This document shows positions 1-7,294 of a stretch of DNA of 64,000 bases, one piece after another. The stretch is from CAIMUS01 sp963708455. GTDB taxonomy: Bacteria; Pseudomonadota; Gammaproteobacteria; Competibacterales; Competibacteraceae. The notes below the pieces were generated by a model, which saw only the letters and a list, made by a program, of their open reading frames with translations, was not told where the DNA came from and ran no database searches. The stretch is taken from positions 1 through 64,000 of the forward strand of contig CAVPSQ010000009.1 in assembly GCA_963708455.1 (NCBI GenBank), written 5' to 3'. Each line of letters starts with the position of its first letter. The stretch's first letter is position 1. The position numbers and the translations under genes were made by a program.

Positions 1-210
1 ACGCCCAGCCCCAGCAAAGCGCGAGAGGAGCGGACGGGACGGGTGGCCGTGCATTCGGGCGTGGATGCGGTCATGAAAGCCTTGCTGAGCACGGAGGCGG
101 AGACTGCCTACACTCTTGCGCTTGCGACAGACGGAATGCCGCGAGGTTCAGCCGGTACCGTTTCGAAACTTGGGGTAGCCGAGGCCGGCTTTCTCGAGTA
201 TTCTCGGTAG
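1..210 (+). CDS. 3' end of an unidentified protein
   Basis: An open frame enters from the left edge and ends at a TAG at 208-210, giving 69 residues with GC-rich third positions like the neighbouring genes. It has no start codon in the window. I do not recognise the family; the visible part is rich in Ala, Gly and Thr with no clear motif. It could also be a chance open frame in GC-rich DNA, so this is a weak call. Confidence 0.25.
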   Translation, partial: TPSPSKAREERTGRVAVHSGVDAVMKALLSTEAETAYTLALATDGMPRGSAGTVSKLGVAEAGFLEYSR

Positions 211-375
211 GTTACATCACCCTCCCGCCTTAAGTGGGTAGCCCGAGAGAACGTTTTCCGAGCGGGCGGCGTTCGCCGCCCGCCCACCGGCCCGGGACTC
301 CTTCCTGGTTGGGCTGAATCCGGTCCGGGAAGTTCGGCGGCGGCGCGGACCGGAGCGAGCGGCCGCGGCAGCCCC

Positions 376-690
376 TCACCACAACCCCGCCAGGGGATGA
401 TCGTCAAACAGTTGGCTGGCGCGGAGGTAGCGCGCCAGGCTGGCGTGGGTTTGGTGACCCGAGATTTACCGGATGCGCCAAGCCGGCTCACCATGGCGAG
501 CGGCGGCGTTGCAAAAGCCGGCACGCGGCGAATGACCCGAAAAGTCTTCCGGCGCCAACCCCGCCACCGCCCCTGTTTGATGATCGCCGCCACCGCATGG
601 CCGGTCAGCGCCTGCGGGGCCAGCCGGCCGTAGCGGTCGATCGGGCGAAACAGCGGCGCCGGCTCGTCTTCCTCTCGGGCCACCTGCGCC
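376..690 (-). pseudogene. Tyrosine recombinase (integrase) C-terminal remnant
   Basis: Read on the minus strand across two frames, this gives the catalytic half of a phage/transposon integrase. PLFRPIDRYGR is followed by the box DFSGHSPRAGF (with the catalytic Arg), then SGHQTHASLARYLR and a terminal stop at 376-378. A one-base frame change near 560 and an in-frame TAA near 465 interrupt it, and the N-terminal half is absent. It would have carried out site-specific strand exchange, but the gene is dead. A second recombinase remnant lies immediately upstream, so this edge was probably once an integration boundary. Confidence 0.75.
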
Positions 691-708
691 CGGCGCAGGG
701 AAGCCCTT

Positions 709-864
709 TCAGTATTCCACCCGAAAGGTCGGACTGTCTTCCGGGCGGTGGTGCCGTTTGTCGTACAGCCGGGTGGTGGCCACGTCGGCGTGGCTCAGCC
801 ACGCCTGCACCTTGGCGAGGTCGGCGCCGGCCGATTTCAGCGGCGCGGGGCGGGGTTTGACGAA
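709..864 (-). pseudogene. Second tyrosine recombinase, C-terminal tail only
   Basis: The minus strand reads about 51 residues ending at a TGA at 709-711. They include KVQAWLSHADVATTRLYDKR, which matches the conserved XerC/D-type box around the catalytic His and the Tyr nucleophile (LGH..ISTT..Y). Everything upstream is missing, and the fragment runs directly into the inverted repeat that starts at 859. It differs from the recombinase remnant at 376-690, so two different integrases have decayed side by side. Confidence 0.75.
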
Positions 865-1103
865 CAACCGGACAGAAAACTGTCGTATAGGTTATTCTTT
901 TTACCAATCAGCACATTACGTCACTGTCTCAACAAACGTGGTTTTTTAAGACAGTGTTCTAGATGCGCTGAGGCGCGGAAAAACAGGTCGCCCGTGTATC
1001 ATTTTCCCGTCTCAAAAATAAAAATCTCATCAATTCGTTGTTTCAACCGATAGATGAGACGGTGCCCAGTTGCTTATGTACATTCTCTGTCCGGTTGCTC
1101 GTC
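859..1103. repeat. MITE-like element with 20-bp imperfect inverted ends
   Basis: The 20 bases at 859-878 and 1084-1103 are inverted copies with 18 matches (GACGARCAACCGGACAGARA). The interior is AT-rich unlike its surroundings and has a second hairpin, CCGTCTCA at 1007-1014 with TGAGACGG at 1055-1062. There is no coding capacity. It looks like a non-autonomous transposable element that truncated the adjacent recombinase remnant. Confidence 0.5.
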
Positions 1104-1121
1104 ATACCCCGATCACGCTTG

Positions 1122-1245
1122 GGGCCTGTCCAAGAATAAGTGATGCAAGTTAGGATGGCCGACGATGATCTCTGCATAAGCCGCCAACTGATTGAATAAG
1201 CCTGCCTTAACGTCAAGGTTGTTGCAGTTATTTACGGACAGGCCC
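1122..1245. repeat. 124-bp element with inverted ends GGGCCTGTCC
   Basis: Bases 1122-1139 and 1228-1245 are inverted repeats with 15 of 18 matches, ending in GGGCCTGTCC as many IS ends do. A 63-codon minus-strand frame (1113-1304) runs through it and I do not recognise it; it may be the tail of a vanished transposase. The region from 865 to 1471 otherwise holds no gene I can support. Confidence 0.4.
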
Positions 1246-1471
1246 TTGGCGCATTTCCCCGGCTTTCCGGCCTTGTCACCTGCAGTAGCTTGAGCCTGTT
1301 GCAAAATTGCATATTATGTAGGGTTTATTGCACAAAACCCACCATATGTGGTGGTTAGAGTACGTCTCTGCCGTAATTATGCAAATAGCTCGCTTGACAG
1401 ATAACTGCCGCTGAGTGCATGCTCCGATTGAAAAGCCTCTTGGCATTCTTATCACCATCGGAGTAACAGAG

Positions 1472-1864
1472 ATGACATTGAGTTCCGCCTTAGGTAGTCA
1501 TGATCTAGGCGCCGTCCTTGACGCCTTGGCTCAACACAATTTCCACGCCGTGATGGTCACTCTGGCACAAGCTAAAACTCCGATCATCTATGTCAACGAC
1601 GCCTTTGCCGATCTGACTGGTTACACTACCGAAGAGACGATAGGGAAATCTCCGAGCTTCCTGCAAGGACCCGCGACGGATGAGAAGGTGTTGGATCGGT
1701 TGCGCGAAGATATGTCAGCGGGTCGAGTCTTCGAAGGTAAAGCTATCAACTATCGTAAAGACGGTTCGGCGTTTACGATGCTTTGGCGCGTGGTTCCAGT
1801 CAAAGATGCTGCCGGCAAGCCAGTCTATTTCATAGCTTTCCAACAAGAATCCCCATCTGAGTAA
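1472..1864 (+). CDS. Single-domain PAS protein, LOV-like but lacking the photoactive Cys
   Basis: A 130-residue protein that is essentially one PAS domain. It has the PAS core IIYVNDAFADLTGYT, the helix GKSPSFLQGPATD, KDGSAFTMLW and the last strand VYFIAFQQ. LOV photoreceptors have NCRFLQ in the helix, with Cys forming the flavin adduct; here the segment is SPSFLQ, so flavin photochemistry of the LOV type is not expected. I chose the ATG at 1472 because GGAG lies 8 bases upstream; an in-frame start at 1415 is possible. With no output domain it would act through a partner. It stands alone, and none of its neighbours suggests the signal sensed. Confidence 0.8.
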   Translation: MTLSSALGSHDLGAVLDALAQHNFHAVMVTLAQAKTPIIYVNDAFADLTGYTTEETIGKSPSFLQGPATDEKVLDRLREDMSAGRVFEGKAINYRKDGSAFTMLWRVVPVKDAAGKPVYFIAFQQESPSE

Positions 1865-2029
1865 AGTACTCGGGGTACGATAACGATTCCTTCATTGTGG
1901 GGCCACAAGGCTGTGGCTCTCATGCAAGTTCATAAAAAAGTTAGTTTTTCTGGTACAGATCCTTACTGTTCCCGACAAACCCGATGGGTGCGTTGGCCGA
2001 ACCAGCCAATATGTGGGCACCAACCCGCC

Positions 2030-2668
2030 TCAACCGCGCGGCGTCACCGAGAGAATCAGATCAAAGCTCGCTGCCAGCTCGACGCCTTCTCGCCGCGCGG
2101 GAAGAAAGTCGGCCAGCACCAGCGCCCGTCGGTCCGGGGGAATCCGGCCGAACAAAAAGTCGGCGGCGTTCCGGGGCTCGTCGCGGACATAGAGCTGGGT
2201 GGTGAAGCGGCGCTCCCCTCGGGGAAACACCGCGAAGTGAATGTGCGGGGTGCGGCCGGGATAAGGCACCGGACGTATGGTGCGAAAGCGGTAGCGGCCA
2301 TCGGCGTCGGTGATCGCGTGGCCGAAGCCCTGAAAGTTCGGATCCCGTTCGTCGCTCGGGTCCAGGGGGTGGTGATATTGCCCGTTGGCATCGCACTGCC
2401 AGATTTCGATGCGCGTGGCCGAGATCGGCCGGCCATCGGGATCGAGCAGCCGGCCGCTCAGGTCGGTGATGCGCCCTCGGGCGATACCGTTTCCGCCGCG
2501 CACGCGGGTCAGATCGTGATCGTCCTCGGGCGGGGGCTCGGTCGGGTAGAACGGGCCAGCGCTCTGGGCCGGCGTGGCGGTTAGCCGCGCGGCGGCCCGC
2601 GCACCGCCCGCCAGCAGCCATGCACCTGCGGCCAACAGCAGTCGTCGGCGCGTCGGATCGAGATTCAT
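2030..2668 (-). CDS. Intradiol ring-cleavage dioxygenase-like protein, Tat-exported
   Basis: A 212-residue member of the protocatechuate 3,4-/catechol 1,2-dioxygenase family, which opens catechols between the hydroxyls using non-haem Fe(III). The N-terminus has a twin-arginine signal (TRRRLLLAAGAWLLAGG). SAGPFYPTEPP and IEIWQCDANGQYHHP follow, then VPYPGRTPHIHF, which supply the usual two Tyr and two His iron ligands. It is short and exported, unlike the cytoplasmic catabolic enzymes, and no aromatic-degradation genes flank it, so the substrate is unknown. GGAGGG precedes the start. It is divergent from the lipoprotein gene at 2865; the ~200 bases between them must hold both promoters. Confidence 0.85.
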   Translation of the reverse strand: MNLDPTRRRLLLAAGAWLLAGGARAAARLTATPAQSAGPFYPTEPPPEDDHDLTRVRGGNGIARGRITDLSGRLLDPDGRPISATRIEIWQCDANGQYHHPLDPSDERDPNFQGFGHAITDADGRYRFRTIRPVPYPGRTPHIHFAVFPRGERRFTTQLYVRDEPRNAADFLFGRIPPDRRALVLADFLPARREGVELAASFDLILSVTPRG

Positions 2669-2864
2669 GGAGATGCCCTCCCTCGTTGGAGTCGATGATG
2701 GACGGGTGATCGCCTTTTAGACCAGGCCCTATCGTTCCCAGTTGCGAGAAAAACCCTTGATGACCTAATTGCGGCGGGCTTGACGCCACGAGCGCGGCTT
2801 TCTCGCTAAGAGCGGTTCACGGCCCCGATGAAACCCGGCGTCGGGGACCGGGGTCCATGTTGTC

Positions 2865-3518
2865 ATGCGCTCCTTTTCGCTCCGAATCGCCTTTCTCGGG
2901 TTGGCGGTCGCCCTTGCGGTGGCGCTGCTGGCCGGTTGCAGCGTCGTTCGTCTGGCTTATTCCCAGTTGGATCGGTGGCTCGCCTGGCGGGTGGAAGAGT
3001 ACGTGACCCTGAATCCCGGGCAGCGCGCTTGGCTGGGCGAGCGCCTGCAAGCGCATTTGGCTTGGCACTGCCGCACCCAACTGCCGGCCTACGCCGACTG
3101 GCTGCGGTCGCTGCGGGCCGAGCTGGAACGCGCGCCGCCGGACTCCGCGCGGCTGCGCGATCATGCGCGACAGGTGGAACGATTCTTCGACGCGATGCTG
3201 GAAACCCTCGTGCCCACGGCGGCGGAATTGCTGGTGCGGTTGGACGCGAGCCAGCGCGCCGAGCTGTTCGCGCGACTCGACGAGCGGATCGCCGAGGCTC
3301 GCGCCGAATACGTGGACCCGCCGCCAGACCGGCAGCAGCGCGCCCGGGCCGAGCGCCTGGAAAACCGCCTGAAACCCTGGCTGGGTGACCTGTCCCCGGC
3401 GCAAACCGCCCGTGTCCAGCAATGGAGCGTGGCCCTGGGCGACCAAAACGCCGGTTGGCTGGCGAGCCGGCAAAGGTTGCTCGCCGAAGTGCGCGCCACC
3501 TTGGGTATTTTTGACTAA
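2865..3518 (+). CDS. DUF6279-family lipoprotein
   Basis: A 217-residue protein with a lipoprotein signal (hydrophobic run then LLAGC lipobox, Cys at about residue 25). The mature part is mainly helical with WLAWRVEEYVTLNPGQ and many Arg/Glu/Leu heptads, as in DUF6279 proteins of unknown function. It should be lipid-anchored in the outer or inner membrane. The last codons (LGIFD and the TAA) lie inside the inverted repeat of the element at 3501-3756, so the native C-terminus has been replaced by a few residues supplied by the insertion. Confidence 0.75.
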   Translation: MRSFSLRIAFLGLAVALAVALLAGCSVVRLAYSQLDRWLAWRVEEYVTLNPGQRAWLGERLQAHLAWHCRTQLPAYADWLRSLRAELERAPPDSARLRDHARQVERFFDAMLETLVPTAAELLVRLDASQRAELFARLDERIAEARAEYVDPPPDRQQRARAERLENRLKPWLGDLSPAQTARVQQWSVALGDQNAGWLASRQRLLAEVRATLGIFD

Positions 3519-3756
3519 ACCGGCGACAGGTCAATTTTTGCCTAAAAAGTAGGCAGTGGAAATCTAAGTTTGCCAGCCGATTGGCGTCATCCAGAAAACC
3601 ACCGTTTTTCAGAAGAAATTTAGGTCTTGGTGCAAAGGCGACGCTTCCCCTTAGAAAATGCGTACTAACTCATCTATTTATCAATGACAGATAATGGAAT
3701 GAGAATACCGCGCAGGCAAAAATTGACCTGTCGCCGGTTTAGTCAAAAATACCCAA
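3501..3756. mobile_element. 256-bp MITE with 42-bp perfect terminal inverted repeats
   Basis: Bases 3501-3542 and 3715-3756 are perfect inverted copies (outer bases TTGGGTATTTTTGAC). The 170-bp interior is AT-rich and non-coding. The left end provides the stop codon of the upstream lipoprotein gene, and the right end abuts an istA gene lacking its 5' half. No clear target duplication is seen. It is a non-autonomous element moved by a transposase in trans. Confidence 0.8.
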
Positions 3757-4431
3757 GAACACGTGGCGTTACGGCCGTTACCGGCGACGCCGTTTCTCAC
3801 AGCGGAGGTGCTGACCTGTCGCGTGGACAGCAGTAGCCGCATCCGCGTCCGTACCAATCACTACTCGGTGCCGGTGGCGTTGGTGGACCAGGCGGTGGAG
3901 GTACAGCTCCATGCCCAGCAGCTGGAGGTCTTCCACCGCGGGCGGCGGGTGGCCACCCATGAACGACTGCCGGGTCGGTTTGGGGAGCGCTTGCGGCTGG
4001 ATCACTACCTGGAGCTGTTGCAGGTCAAGCCGGGCGCCCTGGCGAACGCCCGCGCGCTGCATCAAGCCCGCCAGAGCGGGCAGTGGCCTCCCCAGTATGA
4101 TCGCTTGTTCGCGGAGTTGAAGCAGCGCTATGGCGACACCGGGGGGACTCGGCAGATGCTGCAGGTGCTCCTGCTGCATCGCGATCATGAGGCGGCGGCG
4201 GTGCATCAGGCCGTCGCGCAGGCAGTAGATCTGGGCTGCGGCGACGCCGGCGCGATGGCGGTCCTGGTGCGTCAGCAGGGCACCTGTCCCGCCCCGCCAG
4301 CGATGGTGGAGGACTTGGGCGCCCTCGCCCGCTATGGTCAGACTTGTCCAGCGAGTCTGCACATTTATGATGGCCTGCGGCCGAGTCAAGCGGTGGAGGT
4401 GACCCATGGCGGCGCCAGCGCTGGGGCTTAA
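3757..4431 (+). pseudogene. istA: IS21-family transposase IstA, C-terminal half
   Basis: About 220 residues matching the C-terminal part of IS21 IstA: RVRTNHYSVPVALVD and VATHERLPGRFGER, the domain after the DDE core. The integrase catalytic region is missing because the 256-bp MITE cut the gene at 3756. It overlaps the istB remnant by 26 bases, as in intact IS21 elements. Confidence 0.8.
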
Positions 4432-4849
4432 AGGCCTGTGTCAAACCCTCAAGCTGCCCACGGTGGCGCGCGAGGCGGAACCGTTGGCGGCAGTCGCCCA
4501 GCGGCAAGGGCAGGGACCGTTGGCCTACCTCCAGCAGCTCCTGGAACTGGAGGTCGCCGAGCGGGCGGCGCACCGGGCGGCCCGGCGGCTCAAGGAAGCC
4601 GGGTTCCCGTTGCCCAAGACCTTGGCCAGCTTCGACTTCCGGCGTGCCCCGACACTGCCGGAAGTCCAGCTCCGGCAGTTGGCCGAGGGTGACTATATCG
4701 ACCGGGCGGAAACCGTGATCCTAATGGGGGAACCGGGTACGGGCAAGACCCACCTGGCGACCGCCCTGGGGATAGCGGCGGCCCAGCAGGGCCGAGCGGT
4801 CCGCTTTGGCCCAGACCGGCTGTTTTTGCCCAACCCCTCGAAAAGGTAA
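4406..4849 (+). pseudogene. istB: IS21-family helper ATPase IstB, N-terminal part
   Basis: This encodes the first ~138 residues of the AAA+ target-selection ATPase of IS21, including YLQQLLELEVAERAAHR and the Walker A motif MGEPGTGKTHLA. The frame enters the inverted repeat at 4820 and ends ten residues later, so Walker B and the sensor motifs are lost. Together with istA it is a dead IS21 remnant. Confidence 0.85.
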
Positions 4850-5071
4850 AAACAGACAAAGTGCAACTCATTTACTGTCTGTAACACCCCATGCACTCGC
4901 TAAGTAATGCCATTTTTGAGTACGGTTCCGGTCACGCGTCGCCGTTGGTGTACGAAAGTAAGCTAAATGGATTTCGGATACTGATCATCATTCGTACCCT
5001 GCTTTCGGACAGGATGGGCTACACTGCCATTTTGACTAATTTTACCTTTTCGAGGGGTTGGGCAAAAACAG
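4820..5071. mobile_element. 252-bp MITE-like element with 32-bp inverted ends
   Basis: Bases 4820-4851 and 5040-5071 are perfect inverted copies (outer bases CTGTTTTTGCCCAACCCC). A third copy, extended to 44 bp and matching 4820-4863, lies at 5618-5661. The element may therefore be either this 252-bp unit or a larger one reaching 5661. It truncates istB on the left and a helix-turn-helix gene on the right. Confidence 0.7.
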
Positions 5072-5306
5072 CCAAGAAGAAAGCCGCCCTCGCGCTGAAG
5101 AAGGATCTTGGGCGGACCGTGAAAGAGATTTGCGCGATCGTGGGTATCTCTCGCAATACCTATTACAAGTACACGCGCTCGGAGGGCACGCCAGCGGCGG
5201 TGCCGCGAAACAGTTCCAGTCCCAAGCCGAAGGAGAACCAGCCCGCACCGCCGGCCAAGGTAATGAACGTGAAGCTATGGCTGCGGGTGGAGAACAACAG
5301 TAAATT
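5072..5306 (+). pseudogene. Fragment with recombinase-type helix-turn-helix
   Basis: The open frame contains VKEICAIVGISRNTYYKY, a helix-turn-helix like the C-terminal DNA-binding segment of serine recombinases and some transposases, then a Pro-rich linker and VKLWLRVENNSK. It is cut on the left by the inverted repeat ending at 5071 and on the right by the MITE at 5307. I cannot name the family with certainty; it is probably the remnant of the transposase or recombinase of a larger element. Confidence 0.5.
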
Positions 5307-5598
5307 GGGGTACGTGCAGGATACGTGTAAAAAGTTATCACTTCGGTTGATCAAGGTGAAATTGTGACCGCTGGTCACCAAGCAGCTAGTTCAGAAAAAC
5401 CTCCGTTTTGTCAAACTACGGTCAGTTTGCCAGTTTTCGCCTAAAAATCAGGGTTTGATTGGTTAAAAAAGTGGTTTCTATAATCAAAGTTCAGTTTTCT
5501 AAACCTTGATGAGTTTAACGAACTTTTTAAAAAAACCGTTTTTTATCAGTTTGTTATAGGTTAGTGATAACTTTTTACACGTATCCTGCACGTACCCC
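5307..5598. mobile_element. 292-bp MITE, copy 1
   Basis: It is bounded by perfect 36-bp inverted repeats starting GGGGTACGTGCAGGATACG. The interior is AT-rich, non-coding and rich in T/A runs. A second copy of exactly the same length lies at 50764-51055 in the opposite orientation with only about two differences. It disrupts the helix-turn-helix fragment. Confidence 0.85.
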
Positions 5599-5608
5599 AT
5601 CTTGGACT

Positions 5609-6673
5609 TCAAACCCCCACTTTGTCTGTTTTTACCTTTTCGAGGGGTTGGGCAAAAACAGTCTGAGTCAACCACTCCACCGCCTTGCGCCGACGCAGGG
5701 AGTCGGGTGGTTCACGCGCGACAACGGCTTCGAATGCGGCCGCCGCCGCTTCCCGGCGCCCCTGTTGGGCGTAGAGCACGCCGAGGTTAAACAGGAAGAC
5801 TGTGTTGTCTGGGGCGAGCCTTTGGCCGTGTTCGAGCAGGGCTATGCCCTTGTCCGGATCGCCCAGTTCCGCGTGAACCAGCGCCAGATTGCTCATGGCC
5901 GGCAGGTAGTCGCGTTCTTCTTCCAGCACGCGCTCCAACTCGGAGGCCGCCTTCTCCAGTTGGCGCAAGGCGACCCAGGCCAGCGCCAGATTGTAACGGG
6001 CGAGGGAATAGGTTGGTTTCAGTTCCAGGGCGTGCTGAATAGGCGCCAGGGCCAGATCGGCCTTGCCCTGGCGGATGCGGATTTGAGCAAGGGTATTCAG
6101 GGCATCCAGGTGATTGGGATCAATTGCCAGCAGCCGCATCAGGTGCCGGGCTGCGAGATCCGCCATGCCTGTGCGCAAATAGGCGACCGCCAGGTTATAG
6201 AGCGCGTCAATGTCTTCCGGCTGATAGCGTAGGCAATCTTTGTAGGCGTCGATGGCGCGCGGCAGATTGCCGCGAAGCTGCCAGGCCAGGCCGCGATTGC
6301 GGTGGGTCATGGCGTTCTTTGGGTCGAGCCGAGTCGCTGTTTCGAACTCTTCCAGGGCGCGGTCGTACTCCTCCAGGCTGACGTAGGCAACACCGAGATT
6401 GTTGTGGGCCGTGGCATCGTCGGGGCGAATCGCCAGTGCCCGCTGATGCAGCAGCACCGCTTCGACGCTGCGGCCAAGATCGTTGAGCAGTTGGCCCAGG
6501 TTGGTGCAGGCCGAGGTGTTGGAGGGATCCCAACGCAGCGCTTCTTCGTAGGCGCGCATGGCCTCATCCCGGCGGCCTTCCATGTGCAGGGCGAGGCCGC
6601 GGTTGTTGTGGTAAGCGGAGCGTTCGGCCGGGGTACAAAAAGCTCGATCAGCACTGGTCACGGAAGCAGTCAC
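5609..6673 (-). CDS. Tetratricopeptide-repeat protein, 3' end replaced by an inverted repeat
   Basis: A 354-residue protein made of about nine consecutive 34-residue TPRs (consensus A..NLG......G....A...). It has no signal peptide or catalytic domain. Such superhelical proteins bind partner proteins, so a role in effector loading or regulation of the injection system is possible but only inferred from position: it is the last gene of the operon. Its GTG start overlaps the stop of the DUF4241 gene (GTGA), which suggests translational coupling. The final 17 or so residues come from the transposable-element end at 5618-5661, so the native C-terminus is lost. Confidence 0.85.
   Translation of the reverse strand: MTASVTSADRAFCTPAERSAYHNNRGLALHMEGRRDEAMRAYEEALRWDPSNTSACTNLGQLLNDLGRSVEAVLLHQRALAIRPDDATAHNNLGVAYVSLEEYDRALEEFETATRLDPKNAMTHRNRGLAWQLRGNLPRAIDAYKDCLRYQPEDIDALYNLAVAYLRTGMADLAARHLMRLLAIDPNHLDALNTLAQIRIRQGKADLALAPIQHALELKPTYSLARYNLALAWVALRQLEKAASELERVLEEERDYLPAMSNLALVHAELGDPDKGIALLEHGQRLAPDNTVFLFNLGVLYAQQGRREAAAAAFEAVVAREPPDSLRRRKAVEWLTQTVFAQPLEKVKTDKVGV
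5618..5661. repeat. Solo 44-bp terminal inverted repeat
   Basis: This is a perfect inverted copy of 4820-4863. It forms the 3' end of the TPR gene, whose last residues (QPLEKVKTDKVGV) are translated from it. Confidence 0.8.
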
Positions 6674-7278
6674 TCTTGAATAAACTCACCGAAACCAAAA
6701 TCCGTTATCAAGCAAACAATTTTATTTTCATTTTCATCGGCGATTCCCCAAAAGGATTCATAATAACCATCCCCTAATCCACTAGCAAACATCGCTACAT
6801 TAAGTTCTAAATTGGGCAACTGGTATATCGCCCATAAGCTATCAGTAAATCGCTCCAAAGTACTGAGCGTATTTTCTTTGAATTTTGCTTCGATGATATC
6901 CGAATAGTAGTTGCCATCGGGATGAGCGGTGTAAAACTCCCTCATGATGCTCACCAGTTCCTGACGGGTCAGGTCGTCCATGAAAGAACCGATACCTGCA
7001 TCGACGAAATAGGAGTTCACACTATCTCCCTTTACCGCTTTTACGTAAAAATCAGGACCGGTTCGCTCATCGAATAAAATCTTCGCTGCCGCCACTCGTT
7101 TTCCCCAACCGACCAGATCAAGTATATCTAGGCAGACTAAATATTTGCCAGGCTGTACTTGATGTAAAAATGGAGTAGCAATTCCACACAAGAAGGGATC
7201 ACAGGCAACGATAATTCCAGTGGGTAGGTTGATTACACCTATCTCAACATTCTCTTGCAAGTCTCGAATATCGTCCAT
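6670..7278 (-). CDS. DUF4241 protein, candidate immunity factor
   Basis: About 202 residues with the DUF4241 pattern: LPTGIIVACDPFL near the N-terminus, YFVDAGIGSFMD in the middle and a terminal GDGYYESFWGIADE..KIVCLITDFGFG. No signal or membrane segment, so it is cytoplasmic. DUF4241 genes are often found beside secreted toxins. Here it directly follows the nuclease-like C-terminus of the large DUF4157 protein and shares its low GC, which fits an immunity role by inference only. I prefer the ATG at 7278, 16 bases after the upstream stop; an in-frame start at 7386 would overlap the toxin by 92 bases. Confidence 0.75.
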   Translation of the reverse strand: MDDIRDLQENVEIGVINLPTGIIVACDPFLCGIATPFLHQVQPGKYLVCLDILDLVGWGKRVAAAKILFDERTGPDFYVKAVKGDSVNSYFVDAGIGSFMDDLTRQELVSIMREFYTAHPDGNYYSDIIEAKFKENTLSTLERFTDSLWAIYQLPNLELNVAMFASGLGDGYYESFWGIADENENKIVCLITDFGFGEFIQE

Positions 7279-7294
7279 TGCTGATACCAGATGT

